The position numbers and the translations under genes were made by a program. Below the pieces are notes generated by a model. The model saw only the letters and a list, made by a program, of their open reading frames with translations. It searched no databases and was not told where the DNA came from. Of a DNA stretch of 63,946 nucleotides, positions 1-12,833 are shown in pieces. Each line of letters opens with the position of its first letter. Position 1 is the stretch's first letter. The stretch is from Oscillospiraceae bacterium (lineage in GTDB: Bacteria > Bacillota > Clostridia > Oscillospirales > Oscillospiraceae), in the NCBI GenBank assembly GCA_009783555.1, contig WRDH01000011.1:1-63946 (forward strand), written 5' to 3'.

Positions 1-179
1 TGTCTGATAATGTGTTAGAATAAGAAGTTGTGTGCAAAAATATGGCAACAGCGCACATTTAACCTAAAAGTATTTTAACAGCAAACGATGGAATTGTCAA
101 TATAGCATAAAAACATCCATAACAACGCAGCCGAGAGTATCGAGCAACGGCCACTAATAACAATGCAGAGGTGAAGTAG
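1..179. other. Leader region upstream of rpoB
   Basis: AT-rich intergenic sequence ahead of rpoB. I see no gene, no clear terminator and no convincing promoter; the only functional signal is the Shine-Dalgarno AGAGGTG at 167-173. Confidence 0.5.
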
Positions 180-3100
180 ATGCCAAAAGACGTAATTTAC
201 GACGAAACCCTTCAGGAGAGCAATGAAAAAACAGACGAAAATCAAGATATGCCGAATCCGCCAAAAAACGTAACTTATGGAAAAACCCTGCGGAAAAGCT
301 ACGCCAAAACAGATGAAATCCAAGACATGCCGAATCTGCTGGAGATTCAAAAGCATTCATATAACTGGTTTCTTGAAACGGGACTACGTGAAGTATTCCG
401 TGATGTCGCGGCAATAACCGATCATAGCGGGAGTCTCGAACTTTCATTTTATGATTATAAAATGAATGATGCTCCAAAGTATTCAATTGAAGAATGTAAA
501 GCAAGAGACACTACCTACGCAGCTCCGATCAAAGTCAGCGTCCGTTTACGCAATAAAGAAACGGAAGAAATTAAAGAGCAGGAAATCTTCATGGGGGATT
601 TCCCGATTATGACAAATGCGGGTACGTTTATTATAAATGGTGCGGAACGTGTCGTTGTTTCGCAAATAATCCGTTCCCCGAGTGTATATTTTGAGAAAAA
701 AACCGATTTAAAAACAGCGGTTACGATTTATGCTGCAACGTTGATTCCCTACAGAGGAGCATGGCTTGAGTATGAAACAGACGCATCCGACGGGTTTTAT
801 GTCCGGGTTGATAAAAACAGGAAGCTTCCTGTTACATGGCTACTCAGAGCCATTGGCAAGCCGGGCGAAAAGGAGTATACACAGTTATCGGTTCCCGGCG
901 CGGAAAACGGTGCGGAAACAAATGCGCAGCTATTGGAGATTTTCGGCAACGATGAGCGAATTGTAGCAACACTAGAAAAAGATACATGCACTTCATGCGA
1001 TGAAGCATTGATTGAGCTTTACAAACGTCTTCGTCCGGGCGATCCTCCGACAGTGGAAAGTGCTCAAACACTACTAAATAATCTGTTCTTTGATGCACGC
1101 CGGTACGATATATCAACAGTCGGCCGTTATAAATTCAATAAAAAGCTTGCTATATGGTCAAGACTTAACAATCAGGTTCTGGCACAGCCGGTAGCTGACC
1201 CGATGACAGGTGAGATAATTGCCGAAGCCGGTGAGCGGCTGACACGCGCACGTGCCGAAGAGCTTGATGCACTCGGTGTAAACGATGCATATGTTCTCGT
1301 AGACGGCAAAGATGTAAGAGTTTTTGCAAACGGTATGGTCAGAATGGACGGATTTGTTGATTTTGACCCGCTTGAAGAACTCGGAATAAAAGAAAGAGTA
1401 CGCTTTATTATCCTTCGTAAGTTACTTGAACAGTTTGAAGGCGATGAGCTAAAAGAAGCAGTTCGAAACAATACCGACAAACTTGTACCGAAGCATCTGA
1501 TTCCTGACGATATCTTTGCATCCGTTAACTACCTCAATTGTATTGCACACGGAGTCGGCGAACCTGATGATATCGACCATCTCGGCAACCGCCGCTTAAG
1601 AAGTGTCGGAGAACTGCTGCAAAACCAGTTCCGCGTTGGCTTCTCAAGAATGGAACGTGTTATCCGCGAAAGAATGACATTACAAGATATTGAGATCATT
1701 ACACCTCAGACATTAATAAATATCAGACCTGTCACAGCTTCAATAAAAGAGTTTTTCGGCTCATCGCCGCTATCGCAGTTTATGGACCAGACAAATCCTC
1801 TTGCGGAGCTGACACATAAACGCCGCCTGTCGGCACTCGGTCCCGGCGGTCTTTCCCGTGAACGCGCCAGCTTTGATGTCCGCGACGTACACTACAGTCA
1901 TTATGGCAGAATGTGTCCTATCGAAACGCCTGAAGGCCCGAACATTGGACTCATTTCATACCTTGCATCATATGCCCGCGTAAATGAATATGGCTTTATG
2001 ATTGCACCGTTTCGCAAGGTCGATAAAGACGCAATGCGGGTCACAGATGAGATTGTGTATCTGACTGCGGATATGGAAGATCAGTACCTGATAGCGCAAG
2101 CGACCGAGCCGGTTGATGAAAACGGATATCTTATGAATGAACGTATAACTTGCCGTCACCGTGATGAGATTATTGAAGTCAACCGTGACATGATTGATTA
2201 TATAGATGTATCACCGAGTATGATGGTTTCTATTGCTACTGCAATGATTCCGTTTCTCGAAAACGACGACGCAAACCGTGCGCTCATGGGTGCAAACATG
2301 CAACGTCAGGCTGTCCCTCTGCTCATTCCGGAGGCACCAATCGTCGCAACGGGTATTGAACACAAATGCGCTGTTGACTCAACGGTTGTTCTTTCCGCGC
2401 TCGGAGAGGGTGAAGTTACATACGTGTCGTCAACGCATATTAAAGTCAAATACGATGACCCGAAAACCGGGCATACAGACCATGTTCTGACGAAATTCGC
2501 ACGAAGCAATCAGGGTACTTGTACAACACAGCGTCCAATCGTAGCAGTTGGTGACAGGGTTGAAAAGGATGAGATAATCGCAGACGGTCCGTCAACATGT
2601 GAAGGTGAAATATCGCTTGGCAAGAATATACTTGTCGGTTTTATGACCTGGGAAGGTTACAACTACGAAGATGCTATTCTCATAAATGAAAGACTGGCTA
2701 TGGACGACGTGTTCACATCAATACATATTGAAGAGCACGAAATAGATGCCCGCGACACAAAACTCGGTCCCGAGGAAATTACAAGGGATATTCCCGGCGT
2801 CGGAGATGATGCCTTGCGTTACCTGGACGAGCGGGGGATTATAAGCATCGGTGCGGAAGTCCATGCAGGTGATATCCTTGTCGGTAAAGTCACACCAAAA
2901 GGTGAAACCGATCTGACCCCGGAAGAGCGTCTATTACGTGCGATATTCGGCGAAAAGGCAAGAGAAGTGCGCGATACATCACTTAAAGTTCCGCATGGTG
3001 AAAGCGGCATTGTAGTAGATGTAAAAGTTTTCACACGAAAAAACGGCGACGAGTTAAACCCCGGTGTCAATATGGTCGTACGCTGCTACATAGCTCATAA

Positions 3101-4097
3101 AAGGAAAATAAGTGTCGGAGACAAAATGGCAGGACGACACGGAAATAAAGGTGTTGTGTCACGTATTCTTCCAAAAGAAGACATGCCGTACATGCCCGAC
3201 GGAACACCGCTGGATATTATACTCAATCCTCTGGGCGTTCCATCCCGAATGAACATTGGACAGGTTCTTGAGGTTCACCTCGGATATGCTGCTAAAACAC
3301 TGGGCTGGAAAGTCGCGACTCCGATATTTAACGGAGCCAACGAGCAGGATATCTGGGATACGCTAAAGTACGCCGGACTCAGTGAAGACGGAAAAAGTAT
3401 CTTATACGACGGAAGAACAGGTGAGCCGTTTGACAATCCTGTAACTGTCGGTTATGTATACTTTCTGAAGCTGCACCATCTTGTTGATGACAAAATACAC
3501 GCACGTTCCACAGGTCCGTACAGTCTTGTTACACAGCAACCGCTCGGCGGTAAGGCACAATTCGGCGGACAACGATTTGGTGAAATGGAAGTCTGGGCGC
3601 TGGAAGCTTACGGTGCAGCATACACGCTTCAGGAAATCCTTACAGTAAAATCCGATGATATAACGGGAAGAGTCAGAACATACGAAGCCATTGTTAAAGG
3701 TCATAACATTCCAAAACCGGGTGTGCCGGAGTCGTTTAAGGTTCTTGTCAAGGAACTGCAGTCACTTTGCCTTGATGTCAGAGTACTTGACGAAAATGGC
3801 ATGAGGATAGATCTCAAGGGTGACGACGGTGATGACCAAAATGACAACTTAAAAGACAACAGTTTTTATCAGGGAAGTGAAGAAAGCTTTAAAGCACACG
3901 GCTTTACCGTTCTTGATATCGGTGACGAAGAAATAATAGATGATGAAGAAGAAGAATCGGATGTGGACGACGAACTTGATGCCGCCTTTGGCGACTTACT
4001 TGCCGACGTAGAAAAACTCGATGATTTGGATTTTGAAAACGAAGAAAACGAAGAAAACGATAAGGATAATGAGGATGAAAAGGAGGAAAGCGAATAA
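180..4097 (+). CDS. rpoB: DNA-directed RNA polymerase subunit beta
   Basis: Beta subunit of RNA polymerase, 1305 residues. It forms the catalytic centre with beta' and carries the rifampicin pocket. That pocket is visible at about residues 527-565 ([23 protein letters not shown]) with the usual drug-sensitive Asp, His and Ser. [13 protein letters not shown] lies near residue 980. The C-terminus after about residue 1235 is a long acidic tail, common in clostridia. The start follows AGAGGTG at 167-173. Odd: residues 3-28 and 29-54 are a tandem duplication of the N-terminus; only the second copy leads into the conserved MPNLLEIQ segment. The last base overlaps the first base of rpoC. The usual upstream rplJ-rplL genes lie outside the window. 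Confidence 0.98.
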   Translation: MPKDVIYDETLQESNEKTDENQDMPNPPKNVTYGKTLRKSYAKTDEIQDMPNLLEIQKHSYNWFLETGLREVFRDVAAITDHSGSLELSFYDYKMNDAPKYSIEECKARDTTYAAPIKVSVRLRNKETEEIKEQEIFMGDFPIMTNAGTFIINGAERVVVSQIIRSPSVYFEKKTDLKTAVTIYAATLIPYRGAWLEYETDASDGFYVRVDKNRKLPVTWLLRAIGKPGEKEYTQLSVPGAENGAETNAQLLEIFGNDERIVATLEKDTCTSCDEALIELYKRLRPGDPPTVESAQTLLNNLFFDARRYDISTVGRYKFNKKLAIWSRLNNQVLAQPVADPMTGEIIAEAGERLTRARAEELDALGVNDAYVLVDGKDVRVFANGMVRMDGFVDFDPLEELGIKERVRFIILRKLLEQFEGDELKEAVRNNTDKLVPKHLIPDDIFASVNYLNCIAHGVGEPDDIDHLGNRRLRSVGELLQNQFRVGFSRMERVIRERMTLQDIEIITPQTLINIRPVTASIKEFFGSSPLSQFMDQTNPLAELTHKRRLSALGPGGLSRERASFDVRDVHYSHYGRMCPIETPEGPNIGLISYLASYARVNEYGFMIAPFRKVDKDAMRVTDEIVYLTADMEDQYLIAQATEPVDENGYLMNERITCRHRDEIIEVNRDMIDYIDVSPSMMVSIATAMIPFLENDDANRALMGANMQRQAVPLLIPEAPIVATGIEHKCAVDSTVVLSALGEGEVTYVSSTHIKVKYDDPKTGHTDHVLTKFARSNQGTCTTQRPIVAVGDRVEKDEIIADGPSTCEGEISLGKNILVGFMTWEGYNYEDAILINERLAMDDVFTSIHIEEHEIDARDTKLGPEEITRDIPGVGDDALRYLDERGIISIGAEVHAGDILVGKVTPKGETDLTPEERLLRAIFGEKAREVRDTSLKVPHGESGIVVDVKVFTRKNGDELNPGVNMVVRCYIAHKRKISVGDKMAGRHGNKGVVSRILPKEDMPYMPDGTPLDIILNPLGVPSRMNIGQVLEVHLGYAAKTLGWKVATPIFNGANEQDIWDTLKYAGLSEDGKSILYDGRTGEPFDNPVTVGYVYFLKLHHLVDDKIHARSTGPYSLVTQQPLGGKAQFGGQRFGEMEVWALEAYGAAYTLQEILTVKSDDITGRVRTYEAIVKGHNIPKPGVPESFKVLVKELQSLCLDVRVLDENGMRIDLKGDDGDDQNDNLKDNSFYQGSEESFKAHGFTVLDIGDEEIIDDEEEESDVDDELDAAFGDLLADVEKLDDLDFENEENEENDKDNEDEKEESE
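183..338 (+). repeat. 78-bp tandem duplication inside the 5' end of rpoB
   Basis: Bases 183-260 and 261-338 are two in-frame, diverged copies of a 78-bp unit, giving 26 residues each. Matching blocks in the proteins are K-(D/N)-V-(I/T)-Y, T-L, K-T-D-E and Q-D-M-P-N. The copies differ at many positions, so this is not an assembly stutter. Confidence 0.85.
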
Positions 4098-7000
4098 TGG
4101 GTTTCTTACCTTTCGACGCAATGCAAATAGGACTTGCATCACCCGACATGATACGCAGTTGGTCACATGGTGAAGTTAAAAAGCCTGAAACCATCAACTA
4201 CAGGACATTAAAACCCGAACGCGACGGACTGTTTTGTGAGAGGATTTTCGGTCCGTCAAAAGACTGGGAGTGCCACTGCGGTAAATTTAAGAAAATAAGA
4301 TATAAAGGTAAAATATGCGACCGCTGCGGAGTAGAGGTCACAAAGTCTAACGTACGCCGCGAGAGAATGGGGCATATTGAGCTTGCAGCACCGGTATCAC
4401 ATATTTGGTACTTCAAGGGCATTCCTTCAAGGATGGGGCTTTTACTGGATTTAACACCGAGAGTTCTTGAAAAGGTTCTGTACTTTGCAACATATATAGT
4501 AATTGACGCTGGTGATACGCCGCTTAAAAAGAATCAAATACTAACGGAAAAAGAATACCGCGAAATGCGAGAGAAGTATGAGGATGATTTTAGAGCGGGA
4601 ATGGGTGCCGAGGCTATTCGTGACCTTCTTCTTGACATTGATATTCCGGCTTTCTCCGAACAACTAAAAGCAGAAGCACGTGAAGCAACAGGACAAAAAA
4701 AGGCAAAGTTAGTTAAAAGACTGGAAGTAGTGGAAGCTTTCCGCCTTTCCGGCAACGACCCGACATGGATGGTAATCAACGTTCTTCCGGTAATTCCTCC
4801 GGAGATAAGACCAATGGTCCAACTGGACGGCGGACGTTTTGCCACATCCGATTTAAACGACCTTTACAGACGCGTCATTAACCGAAATAACCGCTTGAAA
4901 CGCCTGATCCAGCTACAGGCTCCCGACATTATTGTAAGAAACGAAAAAAGAATGCTGCAGGAAGCCGTTGATGCGCTGATAGATAACGGAAGGCGTGGAA
5001 GAGCAGTCACCGGCGCAAACTCAAGGGCATTGAAATCATTGTCGGATATGCTTAAAGGTAAGCAAGGGCGATTCAGGCAGAATTTGCTCGGGAAACGCGT
5101 TGACTACTCAGGCAGAAGCGTTATCGTTGTCGGTCCGGAGCTTAAGCTTTATCAGTGCGGTGTTCCGAAGGAGATGGCAATTGAATTGTTCCGTCCCTTC
5201 GTAATGAAAAAACTCGTTGAGGACGGGGTATCCAACAACATTAAGTCAGCTAAGAAAATGGTTGACAAAGGGTTGACGGAGGTTTGGGACGCACTGGAAG
5301 TAGTGATTAAGGAACACCCTGTATTACTCAACAGAGCACCGACTCTTCATAGACTCGGTATACAAGCTTTTGAACCGATTCTTGTTGAGGGTCGTGCCTT
5401 GAAGCTTCACCCGCTCGTTTGTACTGCATATAACGCCGACTTTGACGGCGACCAAATGGCAATTCACGTACCGCTCTCGGCAGAAGCACAGGCAGAAGCC
5501 CGTGTGCTGATGTTATCTGCAAACAACCTGTTGCACCCGAAAGACGGGCATCCCGTAACAGTACCGACTCACGATATGATTCTCGGCTCATATTACCTGA
5601 CCTTCCAACGTGACGATGAACCGGGAGCAGGAAAGCACTTCGTATCACCGAACGAAGCATTGATGGCATATCAATGCGGCGTAATCGGCATACATGCACC
5701 GATACATGTACGCATTACAAAAGAGGTTGACGGTGTTGAGAAGTACAAAACAATACCGACAACAGTCGGAAGAATAATCTTCAATGAGCCGTTGCCGCAA
5801 GACTTAGGTTTCGTTGACAGAAAAGACCCGGAACAACTGTTTGATTATGAAATCGGATTCAGAACAGGTAAAAAAGAACTCGAAAAAATAATAGAGCGTT
5901 GTATTTCTAAACACGGCTTTACAAGGTCGGCATCTGTTCTTGATAAAATAAAAGCTCTCGGATTTAAGTATTCGACTCAGGGCGCAATAACGATATCCAT
6001 ATCGGATATGACAGTTCCCGAAACAAAGTGGACCTTGATACGGCAGACCGAAAAGAAGGTTATCGCAATCGAACAACAGTTTAAACGCGGTTTTATCACC
6101 GATGATGAACGTTATCGCCTTGTCGTTAAGGAATGGGAAAAGACAACTAAGGATGTCACGGATGCGCTTGCGGAAACTCTCAGCGAATACAATCCGGTAT
6201 ACATGATGGCTCACTCGGGAGCCAGAGGCAGCATGAATCAGACAAGACAGCTTGCGGGTATGCGCGGTCTAATGGCAAACACGGCGGGCAGAACAATTGA
6301 AATCCCGATCAAAGCCAACTTCCGCGAAGGTCTGACCGTCCTTGAATACTTCGTATCATCCAGAGGCGCACGTAAAGGATTGGCGGATACGGCACTCAGA
6401 ACAGCGGACTCCGGTTATCTGACACGAAGACTGGTTGACGTTTCCCAAGATGTTATAGTGCGTGAACTGGATTGCAACACATACGACGGTATAATGGCAT
6501 CGGAAATCGTTGAAAGCGGAAGCTTGATAGCAACTTTCGGAGAGGTAATACACGGCAGATACCCGGCAGATGACATTGTCGACGAAAAAACAGGTGAAAT
6601 TCTCTTTACGAGAGACCATATGCTTATAAACAGTGATTCCAACAAATTGCTGGAATGCGGAATAAACACCGTTAAAATCAGAACAGCGATGGATTGCGAG
6701 TCGAGAAGCGGCATCTGCGCAATGTGCTATGGAATTAACCTTGCCACAGGTGGTACGGTTTCTATCGGTGAAGCAGTTGGAGTTATTGCAGCTCAATCAA
6801 TAGGCGAGCCGGGTACACAGCTTACAATGAGAACATTCCACATGGGTGGTGTAGCCGGTGACGATATTACACAAGGTCTTCCGCGTGTTGAAGAACTCTT
6901 TGAAGCAAGAAAACCCAAGAAAATGGCAATTTTATCTGATATAGACGGCAATGTTGAAATTGAAGAGACACGCAAAGCCGCAATGACATCTATAATCATA

Positions 7001-7714
7001 ACAAACCCGGACGACGGCGAAGTAAAAACCTACCAAACCCCGTATTTTGCTGGAATTAGAGTGAAATCCGGCGAAACTGTCAAAGCAGGCGACAAACTGA
7101 CAGAAGGTGCCCTGAACCCGCATGATGTTATGCGTATACTGGGAAAAGACGCTACACAAGCATATCTGATTTCGGAGGTTCAAAAGGTTTATCGTCAGCA
7201 AGGCGTTGATATCAATGATAAACACATAGAAGTCATCGTACGTCAGATGATGAGAAAAGTAAAAGTTGAAGACGGCGGCGATACAGAGCTTCTTGCAGGA
7301 ACAACGGTTGATGCAAATGATGTAAAAGCTGCAAACGCCGCGATTGCCAGAAGAGTAGAAGCTGGCGAAACGGAGCTTAAGCCGGCTGAGGCATCACCAT
7401 TGCTTATGGGTATCACTAAGGCTTCGCTTGCTACGGAATCCTTCCTTTCGGCCGCCTCGTTCCAGGAGACAACAAAAGTGCTGACCGAAGCCGCAATAAA
7501 AGGAAAAGTCGACAGGCTGATAGGATTAAAAGAAAATGTCATAATCGGCAAGCTTGTCCCCGCCGGCAGCGGACTGTCAATGTACCGCAGATTCGACAGC
7601 GACCTTGAACAACACGACGGAAGCTACTTCTCAACAAGAAACTATGAGAACTCATACGACGACGATGATGATGTCGATCTTTCCGTACTCATCGGGTCGG
7701 GGAACGCACTTTAG
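4097..7714 (+). CDS. rpoC: DNA-directed RNA polymerase subunit beta'
   Basis: Beta' subunit, 1205 residues, a normal length for Gram-positive bacteria. The N-terminal zinc site is seen as CHCGKF...CDRCGVEV (about residues 60-82). The invariant [15 protein letters not shown] motif, whose three Asp bind the catalytic magnesium, is near residue 450. A second cysteine cluster ([13 protein letters not shown]) is near residue 870. The trigger-loop region with [12 protein letters not shown] is intact. The start codon overlaps the last base of the rpoB stop codon, so the two are translationally coupled, and a GGAGG Shine-Dalgarno lies inside the rpoB tail. It ends in TAG, showing that TAG is a normal stop here. 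Confidence 0.98.
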   Translation: MGFLPFDAMQIGLASPDMIRSWSHGEVKKPETINYRTLKPERDGLFCERIFGPSKDWECHCGKFKKIRYKGKICDRCGVEVTKSNVRRERMGHIELAAPVSHIWYFKGIPSRMGLLLDLTPRVLEKVLYFATYIVIDAGDTPLKKNQILTEKEYREMREKYEDDFRAGMGAEAIRDLLLDIDIPAFSEQLKAEAREATGQKKAKLVKRLEVVEAFRLSGNDPTWMVINVLPVIPPEIRPMVQLDGGRFATSDLNDLYRRVINRNNRLKRLIQLQAPDIIVRNEKRMLQEAVDALIDNGRRGRAVTGANSRALKSLSDMLKGKQGRFRQNLLGKRVDYSGRSVIVVGPELKLYQCGVPKEMAIELFRPFVMKKLVEDGVSNNIKSAKKMVDKGLTEVWDALEVVIKEHPVLLNRAPTLHRLGIQAFEPILVEGRALKLHPLVCTAYNADFDGDQMAIHVPLSAEAQAEARVLMLSANNLLHPKDGHPVTVPTHDMILGSYYLTFQRDDEPGAGKHFVSPNEALMAYQCGVIGIHAPIHVRITKEVDGVEKYKTIPTTVGRIIFNEPLPQDLGFVDRKDPEQLFDYEIGFRTGKKELEKIIERCISKHGFTRSASVLDKIKALGFKYSTQGAITISISDMTVPETKWTLIRQTEKKVIAIEQQFKRGFITDDERYRLVVKEWEKTTKDVTDALAETLSEYNPVYMMAHSGARGSMNQTRQLAGMRGLMANTAGRTIEIPIKANFREGLTVLEYFVSSRGARKGLADTALRTADSGYLTRRLVDVSQDVIVRELDCNTYDGIMASEIVESGSLIATFGEVIHGRYPADDIVDEKTGEILFTRDHMLINSDSNKLLECGINTVKIRTAMDCESRSGICAMCYGINLATGGTVSIGEAVGVIAAQSIGEPGTQLTMRTFHMGGVAGDDITQGLPRVEELFEARKPKKMAILSDIDGNVEIEETRKAAMTSIIITNPDDGEVKTYQTPYFAGIRVKSGETVKAGDKLTEGALNPHDVMRILGKDATQAYLISEVQKVYRQQGVDINDKHIEVIVRQMMRKVKVEDGGDTELLAGTTVDANDVKAANAAIARRVEAGETELKPAEASPLLMGITKASLATESFLSAASFQETTKVLTEAAIKGKVDRLIGLKENVIIGKLVPAGSGLSMYRRFDSDLEQHDGSYFSTRNYENSYDDDDDVDLSVLIGSGNAL

Positions 7715-7777
7715 TAAAATGACAAATGATAAATGATAAATATTTGTGAAGTTATTATATAATTACTAACCCGATTA

Positions 7778-7814
7778 CGTCATTGCGAGGAGCAAAGCGA
7801 CGCGGCAATCCACA
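7778..7814. repeat. REP-like hairpin repeat (GTCATTGCGA...GGCAATCCAC family), solo copy
   Basis: A palindromic unit of about 37 bp in the rpoC-rpsL gap, starting CGTCATTGCGAGG and ending GGCAATCCACA. It belongs to the same family as the repeats flanking the GIY-YIG gene at 29130-29529. The 209-bp gap also holds a TATAAT at 7758-7763, but no good -35 box stands 17 bp before it. Confidence 0.75.
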
Positions 7815-7929
7815 AATAAAAAAACACGGAATGTGATATTACTGATACTGGAATGCAACAAGTATTCTTGCGGAGTCTTTTTCAATTGACTATCCGATGT
7901 GAATAAATATTCAGGAAAGGAGGATGAAA

Positions 7930-8349
7930 ATGCCAACGTTTAATCAACTGGTCAGAAAGGGTAGAAAAACACTGAAATACAAATCAACCTCGCCTGCAAT
8001 GCAAAAAGGGTTAAACACCTTGAAAAATGTCGAGACTGATTTATCGGCATCTCAAAAGCGCGGAGTTTGTACGGCAGTAAGAACAGCTACACCGAAAAAA
8101 CCGAACTCGGCACTACGCAAAATCGCTCGTGTCAGACTGACAAACGGACATGAAGTAACCGCATATATCCCAGGAGTAGGACATAATCTTCAAGAACATT
8201 CAGTCGTTATGATTCGCGGCGGACGCGTAAAAGACCTGCCGGGCGTGCGCTACCACATTGTGCGCGGCACATTGGACACCCAGGGCGTGGAAGGCCGTCA
8301 GCAATCAAGGTCAAAGTACGGCTCGAAAAGACCAAAAGGAACAAAATAA
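7930..8349 (+). CDS. rpsL: 30S ribosomal protein S12
   Basis: Small-subunit protein of the decoding centre, 139 residues. The streptomycin-site segments [11 protein letters not shown] and [13 protein letters not shown] are present with the drug-sensitive lysines. I chose the ATG at 7930 ([11 protein letters not shown]): the strong Shine-Dalgarno AGGAAAGGAGG at about 7914-7923 stands six bases before it and would directly abut the alternative ATG at 7924. It is first of the S12-S7-EF-G-EF-Tu block. Unlike many clostridia, there is no L7Ae-like gene between rpoC and rpsL. Confidence 0.96.
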   Translation: MPTFNQLVRKGRKTLKYKSTSPAMQKGLNTLKNVETDLSASQKRGVCTAVRTATPKKPNSALRKIARVRLTNGHEVTAYIPGVGHNLQEHSVVMIRGGRVKDLPGVRYHIVRGTLDTQGVEGRQQSRSKYGSKRPKGTK

Positions 8350-8477
8350 AATAACTTTATGCTTGCATGAAGAATAAATAAGTGAATTTAACTTTCAACT
8401 CTTCATTGTGGGCGCAGCACGGGCGGCAATTGTCACCCGAGTACCTATGAATTCAATTTTTGAGGGAGGGAAGTATA

Positions 8478-8948
8478 ATGCCCAGAAGAGGCAGTGTACC
8501 CAAAAGAGAAGTTTTGCCCGATCCGATGTATAATTCCGTGATCGTGACAAGGCTGATTAACAGCATAATGCTGGACGGTAAAAAAGGTGTTGCGCAAAAA
8601 GTAGTATACGGTGCTTTTGATATCGTAAAAGAAAAATCAGGAAAAGACCCGCTTGATACTTTTATCGCAGCTTTAGAGAACATAATGCCGACTCTTGAAG
8701 TAAAAGCCCGCCGAGTAGGCGGCGCGACATATCAAGTACCGATAGAGGTCAGAGCGGACAGACGTCAAACACTCGGTCTGCGTTGGCTAACGAGTTTTGC
8801 AAGAAAACGTAACGAGAAAACAATGAGGGAACGTCTTGCGGGAGAAATTCTGGATGCGTCAAACAGCGTAGGTGCAGCAGTAAAAAAACGCGAAGACACT
8901 CACAAAATGGCAGATTCAAACAAAGCGTTTGCCCACTACCGTTGGTAA
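8478..8948 (+). CDS. rpsG: 30S ribosomal protein S7
   Basis: Primary 16S rRNA-binding protein of the small-subunit head, 156 residues, the standard length. [26 protein letters not shown] and the terminal [15 protein letters not shown] segment are typical of the family. The ATG at 8478 is preceded by GAGGGAGGG (8462-8470); the upstream in-frame ATG at 8460 would add six residues and overlap this site. The 128 bp between rpsL and rpsG hold no recognisable feature. Confidence 0.96.
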   Translation: MPRRGSVPKREVLPDPMYNSVIVTRLINSIMLDGKKGVAQKVVYGAFDIVKEKSGKDPLDTFIAALENIMPTLEVKARRVGGATYQVPIEVRADRRQTLGLRWLTSFARKRNEKTMRERLAGEILDASNSVGAAVKKREDTHKMADSNKAFAHYRW

Positions 8949-8953
8949 GATTG

Positions 8954-9032
8954 TGTCATCCCGTACTCGACACGGGATCCCCTGTGTGATACCGGCAAAA
9001 CACAGGATTGCGGATCGAGTCCGCAATGACGG
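8954..9032. repeat. Composite palindromic repeat between rpsG and fusA
   Basis: Two hairpin units side by side: GTCATCCCGT...ACGGGATCCC and GGATTGCGGA...TCCGCAATGAC. The second unit recurs at 35950-35978. The copy sits inside the essential S7-EF-G operon without breaking a gene; fusA begins 22 bp downstream. Confidence 0.75.
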
Positions 9033-9054
9033 AACTTATGAGGAGGTGAGCCGG

Positions 9055-11136
9055 GTGCCAAGAGAATATTCATTAGAAAAAACGCGCAATATCGGCATTA
9101 TGGCTCATATTGACGCGGGAAAAACAACAACGACGGAACGTATCCTGTTCTACACCGGACGCACCTATAAAATGGGAGAGGTTCATGAAGGTGCAGCCAC
9201 GATGGACTGGAGACCGCAGGAGCAAGAGCGCGGGATAACAATCACATCGGCAGCGACAACATGCTTCTGGAAAAATCACCGTATAAATGTTATTGATACA
9301 CCCGGTCATGTCGACTTTACTGTCGAGGTAGAACGGTCACTCAGGGTTCTTGACGGCTGTGTAGCAGTCATGTGCGCAAAGGGCGGCGTTGAACCTCAGT
9401 CAGAAACAGTTTGGAGACAAGCAAACCACTATGATGTTCCACGTATAATCTATGTAAATAAGATGGACATAACAGGTGCTGATTTTCATAATGTGATTTC
9501 GATGGTTCACGACAGGCTGAAGGCAAACGCTGTGCCTGTACAGCTTCCGATAGGGTCGGAAGCAGATTTTAAAGGCATATTGGATTTGGTCGAAATGAAT
9601 GCCGATGTGTATTACGACGATCTTGGAATGGATATGCGGGTCGAAAGCATTCCGGATGACATGCTTGAGATAGCGGATCAGTACCGTCTGAAACTCATTG
9701 AAGCTGTATCAGACTTTGATGATGAGATCATGGAGTTATATATAGACGGTTTGGAAATCCCTGCCGAAAAGCTTAAAACAGCTATACGAAAAGCAACGCT
9801 TTCTCTTGAAATGATTCCGGTGACCTGCGGTACATCGTACAGAAACAAGGGAATCCAGAAACTGCTTGACGCAATTGTCGATTATCTTCCGTCACCCTTA
9901 GATATCGCTGATGTTGCCGGTATACAGGTTTATACCGGTAAAGAGGAAACCCGTCCGCCTTCCGATGACGCTCCGTTCTCCGCACTGGCGTTTAAGATTG
10001 AAACGGATCCTTTTGTCGGAAAGCTGTCATTTTTCAGGGTGTACTCCGGCACCGCCGCTACAGGGTCTATGGTGTATAACTCTACAAAGGGTCACAAAGA
10101 ACGGCTCGGACGTATTTTACAAATGCATTCAAATCACCGTGAAGATATCGATGCAGTATATGCCGGTGATATTGCTGCTGCTGTCGGACTTAAAGATACG
10201 ACAACAGGTGATACCCTATGTGATGAAAAGAAGCAGATAGTTCTTGAATCTATGGAGTTTCCGGAACCGGTCATTCAAATCGCCATTGAACCGAAAACTA
10301 AAGCCGGCCAGGAGAAAATGAGCATTTCCTTAACTAAGCTGACCGAAGAAGACCCGACATTTAAAACCTACACCGATGAAGAAACCGGACAGACCATCAT
10401 CGCCGGAATGGGCGAGCTTCACTTGGAAATCATTGTTGACAGACTGCTCAGAGAGTTTAAGGTAGAAGCTAATGTCGGTAAGCCGCAGGTTTCATTCAAA
10501 GAAACAATCCGCAAATCCGCAACCGTTGATGTACGAAATGTCAGGCAAACAGGTGGTAAAGGGCAGTTTGCGCATGTAAAAATAACCATCGAACCAAACG
10601 AACCCGGTGCAGGCTACGAGTTTGTTAACAAGATAACCGGCGGTGCTATTCCAAAGGAATATATTCCTGCAATAGACCAGGGTATACAAGGCGCGATGAT
10701 GTCCGGAGTTTTAGCCGGGTATCAGGTTGTTGATGTAAAGGTGACACTCTTTGACGGTTCATTCCATGAGATTGATTCATCTGAGCTCGCTTTCAAAATC
10801 GCAGGAAGCATGGCGTTTAAGGAAGCTATGATCAAAGCGGATCCGGTGCTTCTCGAGCCGATAATGAAAGTTGTGGTTACTGTTCCCGAAGAGTATATGG
10901 GTGATGTAATGGGTTACATAAACTCGAAGCGCGGACAGATAACAGGCATGGATTCCAGAAAAGGAGCCGCACAGATAAAAGCGCTTGTCCCGCTGTCGGA
11001 AATGTTCGGTTATGCGACGATTCTCCGCTCGCATACACAAGGCAGAGGAAACTTCACGATGGAGCCGAGCCACTACGTAGAACTGCCGAAACCAATGCAG
11101 GATGAAATAACCGGCGGATGGCGCGGCTGGGCGTAA
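9055..11136 (+). CDS. fusA: Elongation factor G
   Basis: GTPase that drives ribosomal translocation and recycling, 693 residues from the GTG at 9055. The GTG follows AGGAGGTGAG and begins [20 protein letters not shown], matching the family N-terminus and length. An upstream in-frame start at 8929 would add 42 residues encoded by the palindromic repeat, so I reject it. G1 is [15 protein letters not shown]2/G3 are RGITIT and DTPGHVDF, G4 is NKMD; domains II-V follow, including the GMGELHLEI segment. Confidence 0.97.
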   Translation: MPREYSLEKTRNIGIMAHIDAGKTTTTERILFYTGRTYKMGEVHEGAATMDWRPQEQERGITITSAATTCFWKNHRINVIDTPGHVDFTVEVERSLRVLDGCVAVMCAKGGVEPQSETVWRQANHYDVPRIIYVNKMDITGADFHNVISMVHDRLKANAVPVQLPIGSEADFKGILDLVEMNADVYYDDLGMDMRVESIPDDMLEIADQYRLKLIEAVSDFDDEIMELYIDGLEIPAEKLKTAIRKATLSLEMIPVTCGTSYRNKGIQKLLDAIVDYLPSPLDIADVAGIQVYTGKEETRPPSDDAPFSALAFKIETDPFVGKLSFFRVYSGTAATGSMVYNSTKGHKERLGRILQMHSNHREDIDAVYAGDIAAAVGLKDTTTGDTLCDEKKQIVLESMEFPEPVIQIAIEPKTKAGQEKMSISLTKLTEEDPTFKTYTDEETGQTIIAGMGELHLEIIVDRLLREFKVEANVGKPQVSFKETIRKSATVDVRNVRQTGGKGQFAHVKITIEPNEPGAGYEFVNKITGGAIPKEYIPAIDQGIQGAMMSGVLAGYQVVDVKVTLFDGSFHEIDSSELAFKIAGSMAFKEAMIKADPVLLEPIMKVVVTVPEEYMGDVMGYINSKRGQITGMDSRKGAAQIKALVPLSEMFGYATILRSHTQGRGNFTMEPSHYVELPKPMQDEITGGWRGWA

Positions 11137-11156
11137 AAACGTTAATAAAATAACCC

Positions 11157-11185
11157 TTGCAATATCATTGCATTTACTATACAAT
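11157..11185 (+). promoter_or_regulatory. Candidate promoter of tuf
   Basis: TTGCAA (11157-11162), a 17-bp spacer and TACAAT (11180-11185), about 105 bp before the tuf start. It sits in the fusA-tuf gap, allowing separate transcription of EF-Tu. Seen by eye only. Confidence 0.5.
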
Positions 11186-11290
11186 ACCGTTTGCACAGAA
11201 TTTTGGAGCAGCGATTAATGGTAATTTCAAAGCTCTGAAAATAAAAAGAAAAATGATACATTATAATACAATAAGGAGGATATCCAAAAC

Positions 11291-12487
11291 ATGGGTAAGC
11301 AAAAGTTTGAAAGAAATAAACCCCACGTCAATATCGGTACTATCGGTCACGTTGACCACGGTAAGACAACGTTGACAGCAGCTATAACTAAGTATCTGAG
11401 CTTGACAGGCGGAGCGAAATTTGAATCCTATGATTCAATTGATAAAGCTCCCGAAGAGCGTGAGCGCGGCATAACAATCAACACGGCGCACGTAGAGTAT
11501 GAAACAGCAAATCGCCATTATGCACACGTTGACTGCCCGGGACATGCTGACTATATTAAAAACATGATTACAGGTGCGGCTCAAATGGATGGAGCTATTC
11601 TGGTCATATCCGCGGCAGACGGTCCGATGGCTCAAACACGTGAGCACATCCTGCTTGCGCGTCAGGTCGGTGTTCCCGCAATCGTTGTATTCCTGAACAA
11701 AGCGGATCAAGTAGACGACCCCGAGCTTCTCGAAATCGTCGAAATGGAAGTACGCGAGCTTCTCTCAAAATACGAGTTCCCCGGCGATGATATTCCAATC
11801 ATCACAGGCAGTGCCCGTAACGCTCTTGAATCTTCATCCACCGATTTGGACGCACCGGAATTTGAGTGCATCAAAGAGCTTATGGATGCCGTTGACGAGT
11901 ACATCCCGACTCCGGAACGTAAATCAGACCTTCCGTTCCTTATGCCTGTCGAAGACACAATGACAATCACAGGTCGTGGAACAGTTGCCACAGGTCGTGT
12001 TGAGCGCGGAAAAATCAACAAAAACGACAAAGTTGAAATCGTCGGCTTAATGGACGAACCGCGTGAAACAACAATCACGGACATCGAAATGTTCCGCAAG
12101 CTTCTCGACTATGCAGAAGCGGGTGACAATATCGGTGCACTGCTTCGCGGTGTCGCCAGAGACGAAATCTGGAGAGGACAGGTTCTTGCAAAGCCGGGTA
12201 GTATTAAACCACTTACCAAGTTCAAAGGTCAAGTCTATGTCCTTTCTAAAGAAGAAGGCGGACGTCACACACCATTCTTCAACAACTATCGTCCGCAATT
12301 CTACTTTAGAACAACAGACGTAACCGGCGTAATCACACTGCCGAAAGACGTGGAAATGTGTATGCCGGGCGACAATGTTGAAATGGATGTCGAACTTATT
12401 ACACCGATTGCAATAGAAAACGGTCTCCGCTTCGCAATCCGCGAAGGCGGCCGCACAGTCGGCTCAGGCGTTGTCATCGAAATCTGA
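11291..12487 (+). CDS. tuf: Elongation factor Tu
   Basis: GTPase that delivers aminoacyl-tRNA to the ribosome, 398 residues. G1 is [15 protein letters not shown]3 is DCPGHADY, G4 is NKAD. Domain II ([13 protein letters not shown]) and domain III ([24 protein letters not shown]) are complete. The start follows AAGGAGGATATCC. It is the last gene of the ribosomal block; a strong hairpin follows. Confidence 0.98.
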   Translation: MGKQKFERNKPHVNIGTIGHVDHGKTTLTAAITKYLSLTGGAKFESYDSIDKAPEERERGITINTAHVEYETANRHYAHVDCPGHADYIKNMITGAAQMDGAILVISAADGPMAQTREHILLARQVGVPAIVVFLNKADQVDDPELLEIVEMEVRELLSKYEFPGDDIPIITGSARNALESSSTDLDAPEFECIKELMDAVDEYIPTPERKSDLPFLMPVEDTMTITGRGTVATGRVERGKINKNDKVEIVGLMDEPRETTITDIEMFRKLLDYAEAGDNIGALLRGVARDEIWRGQVLAKPGSIKPLTKFKGQVYVLSKEEGGRHTPFFNNYRPQFYFRTTDVTGVITLPKDVEMCMPGDNVEMDVELITPIAIENGLRFAIREGGRTVGSGVVIEI

Positions 12488-12522
12488 TAATCGTCAGCAA
12501 CAATATTTATGGATAATCGGAC

Positions 12523-12549
12523 ACAGGTCAGGGAACAAACCTGACCTGT
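12523..12549 (+). terminator. Hairpin downstream of tuf
   Basis: Perfect 10-bp stem (ACAGGTCAGG / CCTGACCTGT) with a 7-base loop, 36 bp after the tuf stop. There is no clean T-run after it, so termination is likely but not certain. Confidence 0.6.
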
Positions 12550-12565
12550 ATCTGTAGTGACTGCT

Positions 12566-12688
12566 TAGAGGGTATCCGGAAAACTTTTGTAATTCCAGCC
12601 AATGCACTAGCACGTTAGTGAGAATTTGTATTAATCGGCAAAACTTGTGTGCTGACTGAAATTAAAAAAGTTCTCCGAATACCCTCTA
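12566..12688. repeat. 141-bp inverted-repeat family, copy 1
   Basis: Begins TAGAGGGTATCCGG and ends with the matching CCGAATACCCTCTA, enclosing the family core (CCAGCCAATGCACT ... CGGCAAAACTTGTGTGCTGA). The arms pair imperfectly here. Other copies are at 18005-18145 and, in the opposite orientation, 47474-47614. It lies between tuf and the next gene. Confidence 0.85.
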
Positions 12689-12738
12689 GTCAACTATTGC
12701 TACATATTAGCAAAGTTACAGAAAGTTACGAAAAACTG

Positions 12739-12767
12739 TTGTGTTTTCATTTCATTTCGTGTATAAT
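12739..12767 (+). promoter_or_regulatory. Candidate promoter of the CdaR/PucR-type regulator
   Basis: TTGTGT (12739-12744), 17-bp spacer, perfect TATAAT (12762-12767), 66 bp before the gene start. Together with the tuf hairpin and the inverted repeat this accounts for the 346-bp gap. Confidence 0.55.
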
Positions 12768-12833
12768 GCACATTGAAAGCTTATTTTTTATAGTGAAAAT
12801 GACAACAAAAATTGAATAAAGGAAATATATCAT

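Noticed and set aside
8929..9054. A 42-residue N-terminal extension of EF-G
   Set aside because: It is translated repeat sequence; the GTG at 9055 has AGGAGGTGAG before it and gives the normal N-terminus.
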